Below are positions 17,116 through 26,457 of a DNA stretch of 64,000 bases, one piece after another (within the stretch, counting starts at the first letter, position 1; each line of letters starts with the position of its first letter). The translations under genes and the position numbers were made by a program. The stretch is from positions 434,001 to 498,000 of the forward strand of contig OZ244842.1 in assembly GCA_965220835.1 (NCBI GenBank), given 5' to 3'. The notes beneath the pieces were generated by a model that was not told where the DNA came from, made no database searches, and saw nothing but the letters and a program-made list of their open reading frames with translations. This stretch comes from Azophilus sp965220835. GTDB lineage: Bacteria; Pseudomonadota; Gammaproteobacteria; Pseudomonadales; Azotimanducaceae.

Positions 17116-19064
17116 TCTGGCGCATTCTGTTGGCCGTGGTGGCGGTGCTCGCCATCGGTGGCTACTGGTTCGCGGCCCAGTTTCCGCCGGACCCACCGGC
17201 GCCGACGGGCTATGCGGTGCGGGATGCGGCGTATCAGCACGTCAACCAAGAGCCATTCGGCAACGGGCCGTACTTCGGCCGCACCACTTGGTCCGGCGCG
17301 CACCGGGACGCGCGCAACTCAGACTATGTGCCGCTGCCGTCGCCCAACGCCGTGCGGCGCACTTGGACTGGCATTGAACGGGGCAACTTCTTCATGCCGC
17401 CGGTGATTGGCGCCAATGGCAACGTCTATGCGACTTCGGCGGGCGGCCCCGGGGCAAGCCACCTGCACGCGTTCACGCCGGGAGGCCGGCTGCTGTGGAA
17501 GGCGGCGCCGATGCAGTCGCTGGACGATCTGGACTCCGCCGCCTACTTTTCCGCACCGGTGGTGGACGTGGATGACCACCTCTATCTGCCGGATGCCAAC
17601 CAGCTTTGGTCGTTCACCAACCAAGGCGCGGTGCGCTGGGTGACTGACCTGCCGGCGCTCGGCGTCCATGGTTACGCCTTTTCCGCCTTCTTCACCCATC
17701 AGGGCCATGTGGGACTGATATCCAGCGACGGCAAGGTGGCCCTGTTTGATCGCGCCAGCGGCGAACTGGCGCTGCCCATCCTTGAACTGCCGGGCGTGGA
17801 CGGGGTGCCGTCCAGCCCCATGCCGCCAGGCTTGCTGGCCGACGGCCTCATCGACCCAGCGCTGCAGCAGGACAACTGGGATGCGATCTGGGGCTTCAAC
17901 ATGGAGGTGGCCAACACGCCCTCCGTCAGCCCGGAAAGCGGCCGCATCTTCATCGTGGCCACCGGGCGGCAACCGGACCACACCGTGCTTTACGGCTTGG
18001 ACGTGCGCTCAGATGCCCTTGGCGCGTCCGAATGCGGCCCGTCGCTGCCGGCGGAGGAAGCGCCCGCTGAGGGCGACGCGGCCGCTGATTGTGCCCCAAC
18101 GGCGGGCATTGAGATCGCGTTTGAAACCCAACTCGGCGTGTCCGGCAGCGGCACCAGCCCCACGGTTTCCTTTGACGGGCGCACGGTTTACGTGGTGGAT
18201 GGCGAAGGCCACCTCACCGGCGTTTCGGCCATCGATGGCAGCGTGGTGTGGCAGTCCTCGGAGCGTTCGGTGATGGGCGTTTCGTCCTCCACCATGCCCG
18301 ATGGCAAGGTTTTCACCTTTCAATTCAACGAGTTGATTTGCTGGGATGGCTCAAACGGCAACGTGCTCTGGCGCCACGACCTCAACTGGATTGCCGAGCA
18401 GGAGATCACCGGCCTGCCGACGGTGTTCGGCCGGCCCCAAGCGGACGTCGTTTCCGGCATCACAACCACGGTGGACGGCGTGTGGTTCATCATCAAGGCG
18501 GGCATTGAGATCGAGATTCCGGAAGACCAGCGCGGCATGGCGCAGCCGCCCGTGGCCGGGCTGCCGCTCGACACCTTCAAGCAGCCCATCAAGCACTTTC
18601 TGGTGCACTATGACTATGACGGCAACTTCGTCAGCAGGGCACCCTTCGTGGATGATGGCGCGCTGGTGGTGATGGGCCTTGATGGCCGTCTGTACGCCAC
18701 CACCCTCAGCGTCACCACCTCAATTGCCCACTACGGCGCCAACCCAAACATGCCGTTCTTCATGCGCAACACGCCCAAGCCCCACGGCAGCTTGGTCGCC
18801 TACGACCCGGCGTCATTCCTGGACTACTTCAAGGAACTGGTGGCTTGGCACCGGGCGCTGCTGCGGGACGGCGAGCCGGCGCCCGGCCAGGCCGCGTCAC
18901 TGACCGCGTTGCACCTCAGCCTGGAGGAGGCCCTTGCTGCAGGGGAGCTGCCACAGGCCCAGTTTGACGAACTGCGTGCGCTGGTGACCCAAGCGCAATC
19001 CGCCGGAGAACCAACCGCGCGCATGGGTGCACTGGACCTCTTGGCCGAGGCACTGGGGATGTAG
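17112..19064 (+). CDS. Membrane-anchored PQQ-like beta-propeller protein
   Basis: A 650-residue protein with an N-terminal membrane anchor or signal (MIWRILLAVVAVLAIGGYWF), followed by PQQ/quinoprotein-type repeats: ANGNVYATSAGGPGASHLHA, VVDVDDHLYLPDANQ, FDGRTVYVVDGEGHLTGVSA and IDGSVVWQSS. A helical C-terminus follows. It lacks the catalytic Cys-Cys and cytochrome c motif of true alcohol dehydrogenases, so a scaffolding or sensing role is as likely as catalysis. The ATG at 17112 is chosen for the signal anchor. It stands alone on the plus strand. Confidence 0.75.
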   Translation: MIWRILLAVVAVLAIGGYWFAAQFPPDPPAPTGYAVRDAAYQHVNQEPFGNGPYFGRTTWSGAHRDARNSDYVPLPSPNAVRRTWTGIERGNFFMPPVIGANGNVYATSAGGPGASHLHAFTPGGRLLWKAAPMQSLDDLDSAAYFSAPVVDVDDHLYLPDANQLWSFTNQGAVRWVTDLPALGVHGYAFSAFFTHQGHVGLISSDGKVALFDRASGELALPILELPGVDGVPSSPMPPGLLADGLIDPALQQDNWDAIWGFNMEVANTPSVSPESGRIFIVATGRQPDHTVLYGLDVRSDALGASECGPSLPAEEAPAEGDAAADCAPTAGIEIAFETQLGVSGSGTSPTVSFDGRTVYVVDGEGHLTGVSAIDGSVVWQSSERSVMGVSSSTMPDGKVFTFQFNELICWDGSNGNVLWRHDLNWIAEQEITGLPTVFGRPQADVVSGITTTVDGVWFIIKAGIEIEIPEDQRGMAQPPVAGLPLDTFKQPIKHFLVHYDYDGNFVSRAPFVDDGALVVMGLDGRLYATTLSVTTSIAHYGANPNMPFFMRNTPKPHGSLVAYDPASFLDYFKELVAWHRALLRDGEPAPGQAASLTALHLSLEEALAAGELPQAQFDELRALVTQAQSAGEPTARMGALDLLAEALGM

Positions 19065-19133
19065 GAAGGCTCAATTGCTTTTCTTGGGCGTGGCGTAGAA
19101 TGGCGGAGTCTTCACTGTTGCCATGGAACCATT

Positions 19134-19532
19134 ATGAAAGCAGGCCCCATACTGGCCGTCATCTTCGTCGCGGGTTACATCGGGCTTGAGATCTACTTCG
19201 TGCAGAAGCTCGGCTACCGCATGGAGCCGCTCTACATCCACAACGAGTTTGTCTCGGCAAACTACGCCGTGGAGCGCTGTGGAAGCCCGGCAGGGGAGGA
19301 AAGGGAACGCTTCCTGCGCAATTTCTCCATCGTGACCAGCCGAGCGAGCAAGGCGCTTGAGGAGGAGAGCCCCGATAAGTCAGCGGCGGACATCGCGCTG
19401 GCCCTTGCTGAGCGCCGCACCGAGCGCGAACGGGAAATCGATGCCCTCATCGATGCCAAGGGATGCAAAGACATGGACCTGTGGCGCTTGGTGAAGCTCC
19501 ACGAGATCCGCGCCCGGCTCAACTTGGGTTAA
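19134..19532 (+). CDS. Hypothetical membrane-anchored protein, 132 aa
   Basis: One N-terminal hydrophobic segment (PILAVIFVAGYIGLEIYFV) is followed by a charged, helix-rich region with two Cys (ERCGSPAGEER and DAKGCKDMD) that could form a disulfide if periplasmic. The ATG at 19134 gives the anchor directly. A weak promoter (TTGCTT at 19075, TAGAAT at 19096, spacing 15) lies upstream. I do not recognise the family. Confidence 0.65.
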   Translation: MKAGPILAVIFVAGYIGLEIYFVQKLGYRMEPLYIHNEFVSANYAVERCGSPAGEERERFLRNFSIVTSRASKALEEESPDKSAADIALALAERRTEREREIDALIDAKGCKDMDLWRLVKLHEIRARLNLG

Positions 19533-19560
19533 GTGATGCTTGCCCGGCTGCTAGCTGGCT

Positions 19561-19605
19561 GGCTTCTAGGCGGCTCGCTTCCAGGCGGCCGGCTTCTAGG
19601 TGGCC
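19561..19605. repeat. 15-bp tandem repeat, three imperfect copies
   Basis: GGCTTCTAGGCGGCT, CGCTTCCAGGCGGCC and GGCTTCTAGGTGGCC follow each other in the short gap between two convergent genes and run into the stop codon of the minus-strand gene. Confidence 0.6.
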
Positions 19606-20033
19606 GGATCAAGATCGATCACCACCAAGTGCGCGTCTAGCTGCTCCGGCAGCCACTTTGGCACTTTTGGCCGCAGGCGGTCGAACACGGCGCGCTTGTA
19701 GACGGGATCGTCAAGCACCACCCGCGCCTTGCCGGTCAACGTCTCGCCGCGGATCAGCATCCGCACGGGTACGTTGCCATCACGCAGCGGGCGCCACCAG
19801 CGACCGTCGGCGCCCGCGAACACCTGGTTGCCCTCGCGCCGGTAGTTGACGGGCAGCTCCCGGCCGTCGGGCAGTTCCAGCAGCATGACAATGCCCGCCC
19901 GCTCGCCTTGGGGATTGTGGCGCAGCTCGGCTGCGACCCGCGGGTTGCCCACCAGCAGCGCATAGGCGCGCAGGGCAAGGAACAGGGCGCCTACGATGCC
20001 GAGGATGATTAGGAGCCATTTCAGCCAAGCCAT
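19596..20033 (-). CDS. Membrane-anchored small protein, possibly DUF385/split-barrel-like
   Basis: A 145-residue product starts with a strong anchor (WLLIILGIVGALFLALRAYALL). The rest alternates strands: LPVNYRREGNQVFAGADGRW, VPVRMLIRGETLTGKARVV, then VYKRAVFDRLRPKVPKWLPE and a last strand HLVVIDL. The order (imported group, corrected value strand, PVYKRAVFDRL helix, final strand) recalls nitroreductase/DUF385 split-barrel proteins, which bind F420 or similar cofactors. The resemblance is only by eye and an FMN/F420 site is not evident. It lies between two convergent or same-strand small genes. Confidence 0.55.
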   Translation of the reverse strand: MAWLKWLLIILGIVGALFLALRAYALLVGNPRVAAELRHNPQGERAGIVMLLELPDGRELPVNYRREGNQVFAGADGRWWRPLRDGNVPVRMLIRGETLTGKARVVLDDPVYKRAVFDRLRPKVPKWLPEQLDAHLVVIDLDPAT

Positions 20034-20061
20034 GGCGCGCCTCCGTGGGTCTGAATGGGGA

Positions 20062-20961
20062 CTATCCGTCCGCTTGATCCCGTCGCCAAGCCTTGATTTC
20101 CTGCGCCATCAGCTCGATGACCGCGTCCGGAGCCTGCATGGGAATGAAGTGGGTCACGTCCGGCCAGTGCAGTTCCCGGCCCTGGGGAAAGCATGCAGCC
20201 AAGCCGGGCCAAGTGGGTGATGAGGAGAAATCCATGATGCCGCGCTCGGCGTCGGGCGCCTTGGCGCGCACCACCAGCACCGGCACGTCCACGGCCCCCA
20301 CGCTGTCGAAGATGGCGGCGTTGCTTCTCGACGCCATGTACACCGATGCCTCGATTTCCGGCGGGCAGGCCAGCGTCATGCCGCCGTCGGCAGCGGCGAT
20401 GAGGCCATGCTGGCAGTAGTCCCTGAAGGTTTGCGGGTCATAGAGGGGGAAGGCGCTCTTGGTGGCCAGCCGTTCCATCATGTCGTCCACCGAGGTGAAG
20501 GCGTTGTAACGCCGGGCTGCGGGGTGGGTGCCGTCGGGCAGGTCGAATTGCAACGCGGGGTTGGTGAAGGCCTCCGGCTCCGGAATGGTGGGGTCCAGCA
20601 GCAGGAGACGGGCGAAGGCCCCGGTGGCGGCAGCCGCATCGACCAAGGCGTGGCCGCCCATGGAATGGCCGATGCCGATCAGGTTGCTGAGCCCCAAGGT
20701 CCGCACCACGGCGGCCACGTCCTCGCCCACCACCTGCCAGTGCTCGATCTTGCGCTTCTCGCTACGTCCATGGCCGCGCTGCTCCAAGGCGATGGAGTGG
20801 CAATCGCCAAACGGCTCGATCACCCGGTCCCAGATGCGCCCGTGGAAACCGGTGGCGTGGACCAGCAGCAGCGTCGGCTGGCCGGGCTGCGGTTGATTGC
20901 GTTCAAAGTAGGCCAGCTCCACGCCGTTGACGTGGACTTTGCGGAGACGGGGGTCGGACAT
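20062..20961 (-). CDS. Alpha/beta hydrolase fold protein
   Basis: A 299-residue soluble hydrolase starting MSDPRLRKVHVNGVELAYFE. The core contains LLLVHATGFHGRIWD (HG-type oxyanion turn), the nucleophile elbow GIGHSMGGHALV and a C-terminal His in WPDVTHFIPMQAPD. The acid is probably the Asp after VPVLVVRAKAPD. The start at 20961 is favoured because the upstream 40 codons of the open frame look non-coding. Typical of esterases and lactonases; substrate unknown. The gene diverges from the SDR gene. Confidence 0.85.
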   Translation of the reverse strand: MSDPRLRKVHVNGVELAYFERNQPQPGQPTLLLVHATGFHGRIWDRVIEPFGDCHSIALEQRGHGRSEKRKIEHWQVVGEDVAAVVRTLGLSNLIGIGHSMGGHALVDAAAATGAFARLLLLDPTIPEPEAFTNPALQFDLPDGTHPAARRYNAFTSVDDMMERLATKSAFPLYDPQTFRDYCQHGLIAAADGGMTLACPPEIEASVYMASRSNAAIFDSVGAVDVPVLVVRAKAPDAERGIMDFSSSPTWPGLAACFPQGRELHWPDVTHFIPMQAPDAVIELMAQEIKAWRRDQADG

Positions 20962-21357
20962 GGACGGCTGCGCTTCTTTTGGACGCCATGTTAACAACTT
21001 CCCGCCCGGCTTCGCCAAGCCGGCGGGCAGCGCCAAGCCCAAGGCAATTGTCCCGCAATTCCCATTCATGCCACTCGACATGCATCAGCCAAAGAAGTGG
21101 CGCTGAGTTCCCTGCTACAGTTCAAGGGCGGCACGGCGGGAGCCTTGGGTTGGCGTGCGCTCTGGGGTTGAAGCTCGGACGGGGTATGCTGCCTTGGAGC
21201 GAGGGCGTCCCGCCCTCGAAGGAAAACCGCTTGGACCGCGGGATGCGTTGTCCAAGTTCAGAACCTCAACGGAAACCAGCCCAATCAAAGGGCGTCTGCA
21301 CCCCTGATGCGGGTATTCTGGCTCAGTCCAAGAACGCAGTTGAAGGAGAAACCAACC
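20962..21357. other. Divergent intergenic region, hydrolase to SDR
   Basis: This region should hold two promoters and contains a copy of the dispersed hairpin repeat at 21196-21220, where CGAGGGCG pairs with CGCCCTCG. Apart from an AAGGAGAA ribosome-binding site before the SDR gene, nothing else is convincing. Confidence 0.45.
21196..21220 (+). repeat. Dispersed hairpin repeat copy
   Basis: GGAGCGAGGGCGTCCCGCCC followed by TCGAA. The perfect 8-bp stem CGAGGGCG/CGCCCTCG has a 3-nt loop. The same block with conservative changes occurs at 24986, 49421 and 61290. Confidence 0.6.
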
Positions 21358-22065
21358 ATGCCCCAAGATGTTTGCCTCGTTACCGGCGTAGGCCCGGGCA
21401 CTGGCAAGGCCCTCGTTGAGCGCTTTGCCCAAGGCTACCGGGTGGCCATGCTGGCGCGCAACGCGCAGCGCCTTGAGGAGATTGCGGGCGCCACGCCGAA
21501 CGCGCGGGGCTTTCCCTGTGACGTGAGCGACCCGGCGCAGCTGGCATCGACGCTGGCCGCGGTGCAGGCTGAGATGGGCGCCCCTTCGGTGGTGATCCAC
21601 AACGCGGTGGGCGGCGCCTTCGCCAACTTCCTGGAACTGGACCCGGAAGTGCTCAACCGCAACTTCCAAGTGAACACCATGGCCCTGTTGCGCTTGGCCC
21701 AAGCCACCGCCCCGGCGATGATCGAGGCTGGCCGGGGTGCGTTTGTTTGCACCGGCAACACTTCGGCCTACCGCGGCGTTGAGAATTTTGCCGGCTTTGC
21801 GCCCACCAAGGCGGCGCAGCGCATCCTCTGCGAGTCCATGGCCCGCCACCTCGGCCCCAAGGGCGTGCATGTGGCCTTCGTCGGCATCGATGCGGTGATC
21901 GACGTGCCCTGGACCCGAAAGCGCTATGGAGACAAGCCGGACGACTTCTTCTGCAAGCCTGCGGACATCGCCGCCGAGTGCTGGCACTTGGCGCACCAGC
22001 CCCGGTCGGCGTGGACCTTCAACGTGTTGATTCGCCCCTACGGGGAGAACTGGTCCGTTTCCTGA
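21358..22065 (+). CDS. SDR-family NAD(P)-binding protein, atypical active site
   Basis: A 235-residue Rossmann protein starting MPQDVCLVTGVGPGTGKALV, with the TGxxxGxG nucleotide loop and NAVGGAFANF (NAG-like). In the usual YxxxK position the sequence is FAPTKAAQ, so the catalytic Tyr appears to be Phe; Ser is seen in NTSAYRG. The family with a FAPxKAA signature seems to be an established divergent SDR subgroup, so this is probably inherited rather than a local mutation. AAGGAGAA sits 8-9 nt before the ATG. The gene converges with the acyl-CoA dehydrogenase gene, 4 bp apart. Confidence 0.85.
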   Translation: MPQDVCLVTGVGPGTGKALVERFAQGYRVAMLARNAQRLEEIAGATPNARGFPCDVSDPAQLASTLAAVQAEMGAPSVVIHNAVGGAFANFLELDPEVLNRNFQVNTMALLRLAQATAPAMIEAGRGAFVCTGNTSAYRGVENFAGFAPTKAAQRILCESMARHLGPKGVHVAFVGIDAVIDVPWTRKRYGDKPDDFFCKPADIAAECWHLAHQPRSAWTFNVLIRPYGENWSVS

Positions 22066-22069
22066 CGCG

Positions 22070-23329
22070 CTAGGCTGAGCCCCCGTACTTGCGCAGTTCG
22101 GCGCGGCCCACCACGAGGTGGTGCACTTCGTCCGGGCCGTCGGCCAGGCGCAGGGTGCGCTGGCCGGTGTACATCTCGGCCAAGGGCGTCCACTGGGAGA
22201 CGCCGGTGGCGCCGTGGATCTGGATCGCCTGGTCGATGATTTGGCAAACCCGCTCCGGCACCATGGCCTTGACCATGTGGACCCAGATGCGCGCCTCCTG
22301 GTTGCCGAGCACGTCCATGGCCTTGGCGGCCTGCAGCACCATCAAGCGCATGGCTTCAATCTCGATGCGGGCGCGGGAGATCACCTCCACGTTCTTGCCG
22401 AGCTGGGCGATGGGCCGGCCGAAGGCCTCCCGGCTCAAGCCCCGGCGCACCATCAGGTCCAGGGCCTTTTCGGCTTGGCCGATGGAGCGCATGCAGTGGT
22501 GAATGCGGCCCGGCCCCAAGCGCACTTGGGAGATTTCGAAGCCGCGGCCTTCGCCGAGCAGGATGTTCTCCTTGGGCACCCGGACGTTGTCGAACTTCAG
22601 GTGCATGTGGCCGTGGGGCGCATCATCGTGGCCGAAGACGTGCATGGGGCCGAGGATTTCGACCCCGGGGGTGTCGATGGGCACCAGAATCTGGGACTGC
22701 TGCTTGTGGGTGGGCGCATCCGGGCTGGTCTTGACCATGCAGATCATGATCTTGCAACGGGGGTCCCCCGCACCGGAGATGTAGTACTTCTCGCCGTTGA
22801 TGACCCATTCGTCGCCGTCGAGCACCGCCCGGGTGCCGATGTTCTTGGCGTCGGAGGATGCCAGGTTCGGCTCCGTCATGGCGTAGGCGGAGCGGATTTC
22901 GCCGTTCAGCAAAGGCTTCAGCCACTTCTCCTTTTGCTCCGGGGTGCCGACCCGTTCCAGCACCTCCATGTTGCCGGTGTCCGGCGCGCTGCAGTTGAGC
23001 GATTCGGAGGCCAGCGGGCACTTGCCGAGTTCGGCGGCGATGTAGGCGTAGTCTAGGTTTTTCAAGCCTTCGCCGGTCTCGGCGTCGGGCAGGAAGAAGT
23101 TCCACAGGCCCGACTCCTTGGCCTTGTTCTTGGCGCCGTCCAGCAGTTCAAGCTGGCCCGGCGCCCAACTCCAGCGGTCCTTGCGGGTTTCGCCAAGGCG
23201 GTAGAACTCCTCAACGATGGGCTCCACGTTCTCGGTGATGTGCTTCTTCACCGCCGCCAGCAGCGGCTCCGCCTCGGCGGACATGGTCAGGTCGTACAAA
23301 TCTGCGTTCAGGCCGTTGTCATCGGACAT
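22070..23329 (-). CDS. Acyl-CoA dehydrogenase
   Basis: A flavoprotein dehydrogenase of 419 residues. It contains the FAD-binding YAMTEPNLASSDAKNIGT, the WVINGEKYYISGAGD strand pair, RLGPGRIHHCMRSIGQAEKA and the C-terminal IHGATGVSQWTPLAEMYTGQ. This arrangement is that of the ACAD10/11-like and related bacterial dehydrogenases. The first 40 residues match the longer N-terminus of that group. An APH-fold kinase of the type that partners such dehydrogenases is encoded 30 kb away (53582-54637). Confidence 0.92.
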   Translation of the reverse strand: MSDDNGLNADLYDLTMSAEAEPLLAAVKKHITENVEPIVEEFYRLGETRKDRWSWAPGQLELLDGAKNKAKESGLWNFFLPDAETGEGLKNLDYAYIAAELGKCPLASESLNCSAPDTGNMEVLERVGTPEQKEKWLKPLLNGEIRSAYAMTEPNLASSDAKNIGTRAVLDGDEWVINGEKYYISGAGDPRCKIMICMVKTSPDAPTHKQQSQILVPIDTPGVEILGPMHVFGHDDAPHGHMHLKFDNVRVPKENILLGEGRGFEISQVRLGPGRIHHCMRSIGQAEKALDLMVRRGLSREAFGRPIAQLGKNVEVISRARIEIEAMRLMVLQAAKAMDVLGNQEARIWVHMVKAMVPERVCQIIDQAIQIHGATGVSQWTPLAEMYTGQRTLRLADGPDEVHHLVVGRAELRKYGGSA

Positions 23330-23683
23330 TGCAATCCCCCACTTAGGTTTGGCATTGGAAAACCACGAATTCTACAGTTACTCTGCTAACGAGGCGATGA
23401 CCTAGGAGCCTGCGCCTTCGGAGGTCGCGAAAGCGAGAAATCGATGCGAACCCTGGTTCGTGCCGATGCATCCCTTGGAACGGGCGTTTGAGGAGAGCAT
23501 CGAGCCATGTTTGACGAAATCGAACCTTCAATGGGGTGAGCGGGAGCGGATTGGCAGCCGTGAGTTCCCACGACGCAGGCTCCTGGATCAACGCATGAAT
23601 GGTTGGCGGGTGCGGAAACTGACCCACGCGACAATCCAGTCTCGTGATTGAAAGGTAATGACGGGCAGCAGGGAGGCACTGAG
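23330..23683. other. Intergenic region without a recognised feature
   Basis: This lies between the divergent acyl-CoA dehydrogenase and serine hydrolase genes. Several open frames exist but none has a plausible start, composition or motif. The only clear signal is GGGAGG just before the ATG at 23684. Confidence 0.4.
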
Positions 23684-24832
23684 ATGCGCAAATGGCTTTT
23701 GGCATGGACGCTGGGGGTGGCTGGCTCGGCCGCGGCCTTGGGCTGGACGCAGGAGGAAGACCTGCATGGCGGCGAGGGCATCCTGTTCTGGACCCCGGAG
23801 CAGCAGATTGTCGGCTATCGCGCCATCGACGACCTCTATCCCACGCGGGAGATCAAGGCGGGCGGGCATCCCTACCCCCTCATTCCGGCAGAGCGGGACT
23901 TCAGCACGTTCCGCTATCGCCACGAGGGCGTGCGCAGAACCCTGGATGACTACATGGCGTCCCAGCGCATCGCCGGCTTGATTGCCGTGAAGGACGGCCG
24001 GGTGGCTCTGGAGCGCTACGGCCTCGGCAACGATGCGGACAGCCGCTGGATCTCGTTCTCCATCGCCAAGTCCGTGGTCAGCCTGTTGATGGGCGCGGCC
24101 ATTCAGGACGGCTACATCGAGAGCGTGGATGACCCGGTGGTGGACTACCTGCCGCGCCTCAAGGGCGGGGTCTATGACCAGGTGACCATCCGCCACATCC
24201 TGCAGATGTCCTCCGGCGTGGCCTGGAACGAGGACTACACCGACCCGCAATCAGACACTGCCTTGGCGCCAGGTGGCGGCATGGCGCTGATTGACTACAT
24301 GAAGGTCCTGCCCCGCGTGGCAGAGCCGGGCGTGCAGTTCAACTACAACACCGGCGAGACGAGCATTGCCGGCGCCGTGCTGCGCGCGGCCATCGGCAAC
24401 AACCTGGCCACCTATCTGACGCACAAGATCTGGCGTCCGTTCGGCATGGAGGCCGACGCCAACTGGCTGATCGACGCGCCCGGCGGCCATGAATACGGCG
24501 GCTGCTGCATCAACGCCACCCTGCGCGACTACGCCCGCATCGGCCTCATCGCCCTGAACGGCGGCGTCACGCCGCTGAAGCAGCGGGTGGTGCCCGAAAG
24601 CTGGATGGCAGCCTCGGTGGCCCCGTCGCCGGGCTACGACGGCTACGGCTACTATTGGTGGCTGCTGGGCGACGGCATCTATGCCGGCATCGGCATCTTC
24701 GGCCAGATGATCTGGATTGACCCGGCCCGCAACATCGTCATTGCCCAGCACGCAGCCTGGCCCCAGGCCACTGGTGAGGCCTTGCGCAACCACCGGGCGG
24801 CCTTCTTCGCCGCCTTGGCAGATGCGCTTTGA
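23684..24832 (+). CDS. Exported serine hydrolase, class C beta-lactamase fold
   Basis: A 382-residue protein with a signal peptide (MRKWLLAWTLGVAGSAAALG). The catalytic SxxK motif is SFSIAKSVVSLLMG, the Tyr motif is probably FNYNTGETS, and the third motif region is IVIAQHAAW. The fold is shared by beta-lactamases, DD-peptidases, EstB-type esterases and 6-aminohexanoate-dimer hydrolase; GCCINATLRDYARIG resembles the NylB/esterase side. GGGAGG precedes the ATG at 23684. It is probably periplasmic. Substrate cannot be told. Confidence 0.85.
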   Translation: MRKWLLAWTLGVAGSAAALGWTQEEDLHGGEGILFWTPEQQIVGYRAIDDLYPTREIKAGGHPYPLIPAERDFSTFRYRHEGVRRTLDDYMASQRIAGLIAVKDGRVALERYGLGNDADSRWISFSIAKSVVSLLMGAAIQDGYIESVDDPVVDYLPRLKGGVYDQVTIRHILQMSSGVAWNEDYTDPQSDTALAPGGGMALIDYMKVLPRVAEPGVQFNYNTGETSIAGAVLRAAIGNNLATYLTHKIWRPFGMEADANWLIDAPGGHEYGGCCINATLRDYARIGLIALNGGVTPLKQRVVPESWMAASVAPSPGYDGYGYYWWLLGDGIYAGIGIFGQMIWIDPARNIVIAQHAAWPQATGEALRNHRAAFFAALADAL

Positions 24833-24897
24833 GCCTAGGCACCTCGATGGCGCTCAATTCAAACCGCTTAACGGGAAGCGTGTTCCAGCAACCCAAT

Positions 24898-25012
24898 GTA
24901 GAGTGCGAACGCGCACCTTCGCAGCATTTCGGTCCCTTGCAGTGTCGTTGGGTGAGAGTCTTGCGGAACGAAGCGGGACCCACCGGAGCGAGGGCATCTT
25001 GCTCTCGGATGG
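24898..25012 (+). repeat. Dispersed repeat copy, long form
   Basis: Two blocks of the family are joined here. GCGCACCTTCGCAGCATTTC and a TCGTTGGGT block resemble the copy at 42786. AAGCGGGACCCACCGGAGCG, continuing into AGGGCATCTTGCTCTCG, resembles the copy at 61270. It lies between the serine hydrolase and the methyltransferase. Confidence 0.6.
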
Positions 25013-25088
25013 CGCAAAGCGCCGACCCTCCCCGAAATGGGGGTAGTGCTGGCATGGCAGCAATCAAACCACCAGAGACGAGAACATC

Positions 25089-26159
25089 ATGAGTAATTCG
25101 ATTGATCCGGATGAACTGAAGCGCTTCAGCTTCAATGTGTGGGGCTTCAAGCAGGGCGAGATGGTCTCCCTGATGATTCACATTGGCGACCGCTTGGGCC
25201 TGTACCAAGCCTTGGCTGGCGCCGGCCCGGTCACAGCCGGGGAGTTGGCGGCCAAGACAGGTCTCAAGGAGCGCTGGCTGCTGGAGTGGCTGCGCGGCCA
25301 AGCGGCGGCGCGGTTGCTGAACTACTCAGACGGCGACCGCTTTGAGCTCAGCCCCGTGGGCGCGGCCGTGCTGGCGGACGAGGAGGGCAGCCTAGCCTTT
25401 GCCGCCGGCGCCTTCAGCAGCCCGATTCCTCCGCAGACCACGGACAAGCTGGTGGATGCCTTCCGCACCGGCATCGGCCTGTCTTACGAGGAGTTGGGCC
25501 CCAACGCGGCCCATCGCACGGAGCGCATGCTGGGCCCTTGGGTGCGCCAAGCCTTGGTGCCGCAGATTCTGCCGGCGTTGGACGGCGTGGTGGACAAACT
25601 CACCCGGGGCGCAGTGGTGGCGGACGTGGGCTGCGGCGGCGGCCTTGCCATCGCCGCCATGGCCGAGGCGTACCCCAACTCCGAATTTCACGGCTACGAC
25701 CCCAGCCAGCACGCCGTCGACCGGTGCCGCGAGAAGGTGGCCGAGCAAAGCCTCAAGAACCTGAAGACCTTCGTGGCTGGCGGCGAGGCCCTGCCCCAGG
25801 AAGCGACCTACGACTTCCTCATCACCTTTGACTGCATCCACGACATGACCCGCCCCGGCGAGGTCATTGCCGCCATCCGCCGGGCCCTGAAGCCCGACGG
25901 CACCTGGCTGATCAAGGACATCCGCAGCACGCCGGACTTCAAGCAGAACATGCGCAACCCCATGCTGGCGATGTTCTACGGCTTCTCCGTTTCCGCCTGC
26001 ATGTCCTCAGCCCTCTCCGAGCCAGACGGCGCCGGGCTAGGCACCTTGGGCTTCAACCCCGCGGTGGCGGAAGACATGGTGCGGCAGGCCGGCTTCAGCC
26101 GCTTCCGCATGCACGACTTCGATGATCCGAGCAATTTGTACTATGAGGTGCGGGTTTGA
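25089..26159 (+). CDS. Class I SAM-dependent methyltransferase with winged-helix N-domain
   Basis: A 356-residue protein. The N-terminal part (residues 1-130) is helical, with GLKERWLLEWLRGQAAARLL resembling the winged-helix domain of Rv2258c-type methyltransferases. The SAM-binding loop is VVADVGCGGGLAIAAMAEA, the acidic strand-2 end is FHGYDPS, and the post-motif segment is DFLITFDCIHDMTRP. The C-terminus reads GAGLGTLGFNPAVAEDMVRQ and ends NLYYEVRV. A diverged copy of just this C-terminal part is found at 28935-29285, downstream. Substrate unknown. Confidence 0.88.
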   Translation: MSNSIDPDELKRFSFNVWGFKQGEMVSLMIHIGDRLGLYQALAGAGPVTAGELAAKTGLKERWLLEWLRGQAAARLLNYSDGDRFELSPVGAAVLADEEGSLAFAAGAFSSPIPPQTTDKLVDAFRTGIGLSYEELGPNAAHRTERMLGPWVRQALVPQILPALDGVVDKLTRGAVVADVGCGGGLAIAAMAEAYPNSEFHGYDPSQHAVDRCREKVAEQSLKNLKTFVAGGEALPQEATYDFLITFDCIHDMTRPGEVIAAIRRALKPDGTWLIKDIRSTPDFKQNMRNPMLAMFYGFSVSACMSSALSEPDGAGLGTLGFNPAVAEDMVRQAGFSRFRMHDFDDPSNLYYEVRV

Positions 26160-26230
26160 AGGGGTTGGGGCTGAGCAGAGATTGCTTGGTGTGGGCGAAC
26201 CGCTGCCAATGGACGCTTGGCGTTACCCGT

Positions 26231-26413
26231 TCATGACTTCTGTTGCGCTGTTCGCCGAGCGTGCCAACGGCTGGCAAACTGGCCGATGGCGCACCCGATG
26301 ATGCCGCAGGCAATGACGTTGTATGACTCGACGAACAGCGCCCAGCCAATCAGGGTGCCGAGCGCGGCACCGCCAAGCATCACGGCTGCCTGCTTCAGGT
26401 CGGTTTTGTCCAT
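26231..26413 (-). CDS. Small two-helix membrane protein, 60 aa
   Basis: MDKTDLKQAAVMLGGAALG leads into two hydrophobic segments with glycine-zipper spacing (GGAALGTLIGWALF and VIACGIIGCAIGQFA) and a basic tail. AAGGAACA lies before the ATG. It shares an IIGxAIG motif with its upstream neighbour (26458-26649), and both lie directly downstream of the double-glycine peptide at 26773-26952. A role as immunity or accessory protein is inferred from position only. Confidence 0.6.
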   Translation of the reverse strand: MDKTDLKQAAVMLGGAALGTLIGWALFVESYNVIACGIIGCAIGQFASRWHARRTAQQKS

Positions 26414-26457
26414 GGCGTGTTCCTTGGTTTGTTTACAATCGTCACGTTGAAACGGGT

